From positions 1,612,001 through 1,676,000 of the forward strand of contig NZ_CP117812.1 in the NCBI RefSeq assembly GCF_028728065.1: a stretch of 64,000 bases of DNA, written 5' to 3'. This stretch comes from Lentisphaera profundi (GTDB lineage: Bacteria; Verrucomicrobiota; Lentisphaeria; Lentisphaerales; Lentisphaeraceae). The notes beneath the pieces are model-generated. The model saw nothing but the letters and a program-made list of their open reading frames with translations. It did no database searches and had not been told where the DNA came from. The translations under genes and the position numbers were made by a program. Numbering within the stretch: the stretch's first letter is position 1; each line of letters starts with the position of its first letter. Shown here in pieces: positions 1-9,400 of the stretch.

Positions 1-277
1 TTTTCCCATATTATATCAATATCCCATTCATTTCCATTTACTCACTCCCCCCTTACCAACTCGCCTACAATCCACACAAACAATACCAATTGTACTGACA
101 TTAATAATGATTACCTGCCTATTTGTGTTCAAATTGGCAAACTATGAACATAACTTCCTCCCATTGAACTTCGCCTTGGTGAGTACGGAGCTACAAGGAA
201 GGATCTGTTGGTAATAGGTGATTAATTCAAGTGATCTAGTCTGTGAGAGTTTAGGTGTATAGAACGTTGAGTTGAGG

Positions 278-448
278 CTACGACTCCGTTGATTTAGCAT
301 ATTTTTTACACTGTTCTAAAAGGTCATCAGGATCTATCCCTGTAAATTCGACAAATATACCTGACTTACTTGTTGCTGATGCATTAAAAACTCCCATAGA
401 AGTCTCTTTTACTTTAAACTCCCAATTAGGAAAACCTTCAATTTTCAT
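278..448 (-). CDS. Small ORF after TNT toxin, candidate immunity protein (56 aa)
   Basis: This 56-codon ORF starts 8 bp after the stop codon of the RHS/TNT toxin gene. A GAGG Shine-Dalgarno overlaps that stop (TAGAGGTATATATG), so translation is probably coupled. The product is small and soluble-looking: it starts MKIEGFPNWEFKV, has a central phenylalanine-rich strand pattern, and ends in an acidic-then-basic helix with DPDDLLEQC. There is no signal peptide or membrane segment, as expected for a cytoplasmic immunity protein protecting the producer from its own NAD+ glycohydrolase. I do not recognise the family. Function is inferred only from position (toxin tip, then a small gene on the same strand), the usual layout of polymorphic toxin loci. 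It is AT-rich like the toxin tip. An alternative is a chance ORF, but the tight spacing and ribosome site argue against that. Confidence 0.6.
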   Translation of the reverse strand: MKIEGFPNWEFKVKETSMGVFNASATSKSGIFVEFTGIDPDDLLEQCKKYAKSTES

Positions 449-456
449 ATATACCT

Positions 457-3400
457 CTATTTAATGACTTCTTTAAGTATGCCTTTATCTACTAATGCTT
501 TTAAGTTTAGTGGGGTAACAAATTGAGTCCCACCACCAAGCTCATTAAATGCAGGTGCTACTCTTCCCGATTGTACAGGAAATGGCTTTAAAACTTCAAA
601 TGTACGTAACTTTTGAGCTCCTACACCAGGTGGTAACGCTCTTTCAAAGTCCTTAATACCTTTAGGAGAGAAAAACCTTGAATAGTCACTACCACCATAC
701 CTGTTTATAGTATCCCCTTTATATAAAAATTTCTCACTAATTTTGCCTGTAAATCCATTATTATCAGGATAAAACTTTTGCAATGAAGTACTATTACTAC
801 TTGGAGCTGACCCACTATTAGGCATAAGAGTTTTCCCCCTCACTCTAAGAAACGCCAATACTAAAATAGCTACAACTATACCCACCGCTATATTAAACCC
901 ACCCCTACCTGCAAAGTCTGTATTTCCAATTTGCAAAGCAATCTGTGTTAATCCTAAGGCTAACAAAGCAATACCCACAGGTGCAAACAAGACTGCTAAC
1001 ATTCCTGCGCCAAAACTAATCGCTACTTCTGTTATGATTTGATTCGCACTTAGCCCGTTCATTACCCCTAAAACCCCTGTTATTGTCCCTGCAAAGACGC
1101 CTGACAGTATTGCCATGCCTCCCGTGGTTGCACCGAATTCTGCTATACTAAACAACCCACTAGGATCAATTGCATTAACAGGATCTCCGTGAACATAACC
1201 ATATTTATTAAATGACTGAGGCTCTAATTCATCTCCCGCAAACGGGTCCAATCGATTAAAACTTGCCGTATTCTGATCGTAATATCTCGCCCTTAGATAT
1301 TGCTGTTGCAAAGCATTATCATACATCTCACCGCTATACAGCAAGCTAGTTTGAGTACCATTAGTCAGACCACTATTACCACCTAGCATCATGCCATAAG
1401 CGTCAAACGAATACCTCTCTTGTATACCCGCATCATTACCCGTAATCAGCCTTGTACTACCATGACCATCATAGAGAAGGTGAGAGTCTATTCCACCCTT
1501 ACTCTGTGCCAATACATCATCACCAATTACATAGCTCGTACTTAGCGCACCATCTTTATATTCCTCAAAGACTTGTGAGTAGCCTGTAAAGTTAGCTTCA
1601 TCTACTAACTGCAAGTGTTCATCATCACCTGCACTACTACCATCAACGCTATAGGCATTACGTGTACGTACTCTCGTACCATTTTGATTGTATACATACT
1701 CAACGTTGGACTCAACAAACTTGTCATCCTCATAACGTTTAATCTGCGCTTTCTCCATACGGTTGTCATAACCATATTCAAAAGTGCTACGTTCAAGACC
1801 ACGAGTCTTGGATACCATTGCTCCAGTGACATCATAGCCATAGCTAGTTGTACCTTCAGCAGTGGAAGCTTCAGTGACTAATTGATCAGAAATATTATAG
1901 CTATAATCAATAACATCAGAGGCACTAGCTTTCTTAGTTCTGTTACCGACAATATCGTATTCATAGTTGGTAATAAATGTAGCATCATCCGCATTGGAAA
2001 TACTAGCTTCTTTAGTAAGTCTATTAAGCTCATCATAAGTATACACAATAGAAGTCTGTGACAGTACACCACTAGCTTCCTTGCGTTTCTCAAGGACCTC
2101 AGCTCTACGACCATCAGCACGTAGTTCATACTTATATGATGCCAAGACCTCTTCAGCAGAAGTTATATGGGCTATGTCAGTGAGTTGATTCATACTGTTA
2201 TAATCGTATGTGCTCATTACACCATTGGAGTAAATAATACCTTCACGTAGACCTAGCTCATTATAGACATATATGGTTTCTTCGGGAGTAGTTAAAGTCA
2301 CACCATTCTTCTTATGTACGGCTACAACTTCTAGTCTACCTAATTCATCATAGACATAACGCTGATCACTATTTTGAGTGTAGGTTCTTTTCTTACGACC
2401 TGTGGCTTCATAGTATTCATAATTGAGTGTGCCTTCGGGAGATGCTATAGCCATAAGACGACCATCAATGCTATAGGTATAATCAGTAATACCACGTTCA
2501 TCAGTCATGTTATCAACTCGACCAAGTTCATCGTATTCCATGCTAACAGTTTTATCTACTAGATCACTATTGTAGGCGTTTAAGTTTGCGTAGTATTTTT
2601 TATCCGTAGTTCTACCAAGGTTGTCATAGCTATAGCCCATGATTTGACCTTTAAAGTCCACTGCATACTTCATACGTCCAAGAGTATCGTATACCTTACT
2701 TTCAGTGTTAGCACTAGGCATTTTCCTACTAAGCTGACGACCGAATTGATCATAGGTGAAACTTGTAATGCGACCCTTAGGATCAGTAATACTATCTAGG
2801 TTCCCATATACGTTATAATCATATATATACTTGGGCTTAACACGTACATTGGTTTCGGGGTTTAATACTTCGGGTAGTTCAACTGCAATGAGTCTACCTT
2901 GAATATCATACTCAAATTTCTTAACCTTACCTGTCTGATCAGTTTCAGATACACGCTGACCTAAGGTGTTATAAGCCGTACTCGTAAAGGTTGCATCGGG
3001 ATAGATAGTTTTTACTAAGCGACTAAGTACATCGTATTCAAAGACAGTTTCACGTTTAAGAGCGTCTATAGCTTTTACACGTCTACCGAGCTTGTCATAT
3101 TCATTTTTACTACGATTACCAAGAGCATCAACAACAGCAACTTGTCTTCCTGCTTTATCGTATTCAAAGCGAGTCTTCTGACCATCTGCATTAGTGCTTT
3201 CAGCTACTCGACCTGCTTTGTCGTAAATTGTACTGCTACTAGAGATAACTGAACCAGTACTTACCACAACACTTTCAAAAGTATTAATGGAGTTAACTAC
3301 TTTAGCTTGGATGACAATCTTAATATCATCAAGACGTTCGGATCTAGCTACCTGCCCTATTGAGTTATAGACTGTACGTGAACCACGAACTTTTAGTGCA

Positions 3401-6400
3401 CTTGCCAAATGTCTATCTGTACTTGCTACTGCTCGACCTGCTTTATCATAAAATGTACGTGTGACTGTGCCATCGGGGTATTGAGTTTCAATGACATTAC
3501 CACGGTAGTCATAGATGGTGACCGTTTTGTTACCCAGTGAATCCACTGTTTCAAAAGGCTTACCAAAGTCATTATATTTAGTAGTGCTTTCATTACCCTG
3601 TGGATCAATGGTTTTAATAACCTGTCTAGCACCATCGTAAATAGTCTTAGTTCTTACTTCTCTTACATCAGATGGATCTTTAGGGTTTTTCCAAGTAAAG
3701 GCTGAACCTGTTTGATCACCATTGCCATCGTAAGAGAAACCACGGATGATACCGCTAGCATCTGTTAATGAAGTGAGGTTAGAGCCATTATAGCCGAATG
3801 TAGCTGTTACGTTATCAAGAGCATCTAGAGTCGATTGGAGATTACCGTTACCATCATACTTGTTAGTGGTTTTCTGACCCAATGCATTGGTTGAGTTCAC
3901 AAGGTTGCTACCACTGTATTTATTGGTCGTCTTGTTGCCCAAAGCATCCGTAGTGGTCAGTTGATTGCCATTAGCATCGTAAGTGAAAGTTGTCACATTA
4001 CCTAAGGGATCAGTAATGGTACGTTGATTACCTTTCGAGTCATATGTCATGACAGTTTTATTACCCAGTGCATCTGTGACTGTGAGTTCGTTATTTAAGC
4101 TATCGTAAGTACGAACCGTTTTGTTACCTTGGCTATCAATCGTACTAAGGACGTTACCACGGTTGTCATAGTTATGAATCGTTGGGTTACCCAGTCTATC
4201 ATAGATAGTTTCTGACTTATCAACCAAGTTGTGATCCATAACAATACGGTTACCACTTGCATCAATGGTTGCGATGATACGTCCACTCGCATCATATTCC
4301 GTTTTCATGGGTGAGATGCCACGAGGGTCTACGATCTCGGTGATGTAATTGGGGAAGGAAGCGTTGTCGTATTTGTAGCGGGTAGTTCGGTAGATGGAGT
4401 CAGAGCCATCGGGGGCTGTGCCTGCGGTGACGAGTTGGTTGACGGCTATGAGGCGGTCATTGCTATCGTATTCATAGGTGTAGCTTGCGGGCGAGCCGCC
4501 CGCGTTCCCGGCAGACTCCTGAGCGTTGGGGTCATAGATAGCTGAGACAAGACCTTTTGTATTGCGTACAAAATCAATGGATTTAGTCTTTTCTCCTGAA
4601 GCATTATAGTGATCTATTGAGCTATCATTAAATTCGACTTTGTTGCCATTGCGATCAGTAATTTGTTTGAGTGTGGCATCGCCTCGAGTAATTACTGTGC
4701 CGGACGTACCATCATCATAAAGGATATAGTCTTCATTTTCTTTAGGACGATCAATGCGGTATTGTGTGCCATCTTTCATGGTGAGAGTATACGAACCGAA
4801 CTCATAGGACTCATTATCGGTACTTGGTCCACCACCCTGCCAGTATTGAAGCCCGCCAGGTAGAGCTACAAACTGTTCTTCTGTTGTGGTTCTTAGAGTG
4901 GCATAAACACCAGGTGCCGCAGTAAATTTGGCAAAGTAGTATTTAAAAAAGCTTCCTCGTTCTTCATAGGAAAATTCAAAGGTAGTACGGCGACCATCGG
5001 GAAGAGTGATGGTTACGTTTCGGTCTCCCCCAGTTCGTACATTGATATTATCGCCATCTGCATTTTGAACAAAGCCACGATTTTCACTTAATTCCATTTC
5101 TATATCAGTGATTGACCAAGTCCAACCATAACCAAAGTCTCCCTTTTTAGGATTAAGGGAATTATAGGTTCGGATTACGGAGAGTGGCAAACCCGCTACT
5201 GGAAGAATTAGATCCTGCTGAGAGAAACCAAACTGACCAATTTTAAGAGCTGATTCTAAGAAGAATGGGTACTTAGTACTATAGATCGAATTGGGGCCAC
5301 CTTTAACTTGCAGTTGAAGTGCGTAGGCACCATTGCGAAGTAGAGTAAGATCGACTTTACCGAGATCGCCAGAAGTTACGCGTCCTTCAAACCAGCCCTG
5401 ATCATTACGTGGGTATGGCGTGGCATTAGAAATCTCATTACCTTCACGGTCATAAATAATGACGCGGTAAGATACTGCATCTTCGGCATCGGGGTCATTC
5501 GCAGTCCCCTTAAGATCAAAGAAGCCCTCGCGGATGCGTAGGTTATTAGGGATATTTGTGACCGTAGCTACAGGTGGACCCGTTAATAAATTGATGGTGA
5601 AATCTTTTGTGAAGTCCTCTTGAATGCCCTCGACACTCAGGGTAACCGAATAGTTACCATCCTGAAGGCCTGTTACAGGGATAATTTCGTTAAGATTTGA
5701 ACCTGAACCCGAAATAGCTGCAGGTGCATCATCACCCGTAAAAGTGAGAGTCCAGTTCTGCTCTTTTTTGAAATTAGCAGAAGCGGTAATTTGCGCCGCC
5801 ACATTGGGATCTACGTAATCGGGGCTGACCTTAAAGTTTGCAACGGGGTTATAGGTGGAGAAATTTAGATTTGCGGAGTCCGCAAAGTTGCCTGCTAAGT
5901 CATAGGCGCGTGCTTTCAGAGAATGATTAGCATCATCTAGATCGCCAGTATTAAAGAGTGTACTGAATAAGTAAGAAAGTGTGTTGTCTTGATTAACTAG
6001 TTCTGTCGCAGACTCAAAAGGTAGAGTGGAAAAAACTTGACCATTAAGGATGAGTTCCACATGACTGAGGTTTTTATTATCTTTTGCTGTCATCGCAAGG
6101 TTAATGTTACCTTTAACAGGATTGAGGAGATCCTCCACGTCGTGATCTAGGCTAATTGTAGGAGCCTCAAAATCTGTTTTGACATCAAAGAAAAGTCGGA
6201 AGTCAGAATTAATATTTCCAGCCTGATCTTGGATTTCCACGGTGAGTGAGTGAGCACCATCTGCCAATGACTGAAGGTCAATGAATTCTGTTAAGCTTTC
6301 GCCCCGCTTAGAAACTATATTAATACCATCGATTAGTACACGGATTTCATTTACATCGACATTATCCCAAGCACTTATAGTCAGGAGTGAGTTATCACTT

Positions 6401-9400
6401 TGAGTTTGTTCCAGGCGGTGACTCTTTTGCGGATTACGCGAATCAAAGTTAAAGCCTGCCCAAGTCAAGGAAAATTGTGGCGCGAGTTGATCGGCAGATT
6501 GATCTACCGTAAAAGTAATTTTCGCTGTAGAACTTGAGTTACCGGCTTCATCGCTCGCTACAACTTGGAAAGTATGTGTCCCATCCTCTAGCTTAGTGGT
6601 ATCGAGGGCTTGAATAAGCTCTGCAGGTTGTGGGTCTTGGAGCTGAGTTAAAGTCGCATCATTCACAAGAATTTTGAGAAGTTTGACACCTACATTATCC
6701 TGCGCAGTTGCTTTGACTTTAATCGTTCCCGACCACGCTGAACTCGTGGATGGATAAGTAAGTGCTAGGGATGGTGAAGTTGTATCTGGAGCTGTGGCAC
6801 TTACTTCGATGTCTTTAGTAAGCTCGCTCGTATTACCGAAGTTATCGGTCGATAGAAGTTTGAGGGTATGGATACCATCTGCAAAAATTGTGAGGTCCAG
6901 TACGTGAGCAAAACTGGCTGGCAAGGGTGAATCTAAAGATTTTATGAGCTGTTCACCTACATAAAGCTCTAACAATTTAATTCCCGACGCGTCTGTTGCC
7001 GTAGCTTGCATTGCAAGGCTTCCTACATAAATGCCCGTGGAGTTTTGGGCGAGGCTTAATTGAAGGCTTGGCGCTACAGTATCTTCTTTAGTTGATGCGG
7101 ATTCAAAGTTAAGTGGCTGAGAGAGACTGCGATTGCCGCTGCTATCTACTGCCAATACTGCTAGAGTATGTGAGCCAGGACTGAGATTGGAAATATCGAG
7201 TACGCCATTTTCCGTTTGTGCGGGATCTTGGATAGTTTTGTGGGACTGACCATCTACTAAAATTTGTAAGTAGGCTACGGCAATATTGTCTTTTGCGGTA
7301 ATCGAGTAAGTCAGTGCATCTTGTGCAGGGTTGGTCGCACTGGAAATTGAGAACGATACTTGAGGTGCAATGGTATCTTGTGCGAGTTGCGATGTAATGA
7401 AACTTGCTTGATCTAACTGGGATTCAAGACCTGAACCGTCGACTGCACGAATATCTAACTTATGTGGTCCCTCGGCAATATTGGCCGAATCAATAAAGGT
7501 ATCAAGCTCAGAATTGTTTACAGAGTGGATTACTTGTCCATCGAGTTTGACTTCGATCAGTGTGATTCCCGATGAGTCAAAGGCTTTGACTTTTAGTGGT
7601 ATTTGGCCACTAAGGAGCTGATTGGGAGTAAATACAGGGCTATTCGCACTCAGGTTTGGCGGGGTGTTATCGACGGCAGGGTTATTAATTGTGATGGATT
7701 CTGACTGGGTAACAATACTAAGATTATTTGCTTGATCCATTACGCTAAGACGGGCACTATATGTCCCGTTAGCTAATAGGCTGCTATCGAGTAGGCCAAA
7801 ACCGTTATTGATTATTGCACTCATGCCATCGTAAGGGGCTAATACTGGCTGACCCTCGGTATCAAGAATTTCTAACTGCCAAAAGTAAAGGTTAGCATCA
7901 TCGGCTGTGCCCGTTAAGCGAGTTAAAGTTTGACCATTGACTTGCTCTTGAATGACTTGGAGCTCTGCTTGGGGCGCGGTATTATCTACTGTGAAATCAC
8001 CAGAAAAAGTCGATGCCCCAGAACCTTCACCAAAGGCAGTCATCTTATAGGAATAAGGGCCATCCACAAGGAGTGATCCTGAAGAATCCTTGAGATCCCA
8101 ATCAAGGTTGATTTGATCGGGATTGGACGTATCAGGAGTCTGATTATCGTCTTGACTAAGAATGCGAACTTCTTGACCTTGAGAATCCGTGACACGGAGA
8201 TTCCAAGAGCTAGAACGTGGCGAACCACCCTGCATGGTAAAGAAGTCATTATTTCCATCGTCGTTAGGAGATAGGTAAGCTGAAGGTAAGTTTATGTTAA
8301 TAAGTGCGGGGCGAGAAGATATTTCGTCAATACGTCCAATGAAGGAAATGGCTGCAGTGGTCAAGCTAAGTGAATCAACTTGAACTTTGTTTTCGACGCT
8401 AGGTGTCGCTGGGGTGAAATAGTTATTGGCATAAAGAATGGCAGGTAGATAAGCCACACCCATGGAGAATGAGGCATCTGCAATACCCGCCATCCAGTTA
8501 AGAGCAAAATCATGCAGCTCCTTAGGTAGCGCACGCGAGCCGAGTAAAATATCTTTTAATTTGTAGCTGGCGTCCAATGGCAAACTCGCCTGAGAGAGCT
8601 GAGACAAGTTCTGCAAAGGACTGAAGTGCATAAATTGAGCATCACCAGTACTAGTATCTAAAATGAAAATGGGAGTGTATTGCGCTCCTGATAGACTGAT
8701 GGGGTCACGAGTCACACTGACTTGCTTACCCTTATTAAGGGCTTGTAAGAGGTAGTCACGAGTAATCGCATCTAGAGTCAAGTCTAAGGCATCAAAAGTT
8801 TCCTGCGTTGCGGTGCCCGAAGAACGAATCGTTAAGATTGGAATAGCAGATTCAGAAGCTAACTGAAATAAACGTGGTGCACTATAGGCCTGAGTCCCTG
8901 ACATTTGCTTCAATCCATTGGAAGCAAGAACTGAAGACGTAAGAGATTGAGTTAAGGTAAAGTTTTCCTCAGCATTTATAGCCGTTTGCTCATTGAGAGG
9001 CGATAAGGCCCAAGCGTCACGAATAGTGTTAAATTCCATCGCTCCAAGTTTGGCTGTAAAAGGCTGACCAAAGATATTTTCTACATCCATGCCTAAATTG
9101 ACTTGGATAAGTGAGAGTTCACGACGGGCAGATAAACCAAGACTGGCACTATTGAGTTGGGCAAATTTTTGTGACTGATGGAAGTAGTTCAATGCTGAAG
9201 CACGCATGAAAGACGGGAGATTTTGATTCACCTGAAGTTGGGCTAAAAAGTGCTCGAGGTTCTGCTCTTGACCAAACGTTGTTACAAAAGTAGATAGTGA
9301 GCCCGCAGTCAGCTGTATATCTCGTTTAAATGTTAGCGCTGCATCTGCGTCATCAAAATTGGCACCCGCTTCATTAATGCTGCAAACAAGTTTACGTATT

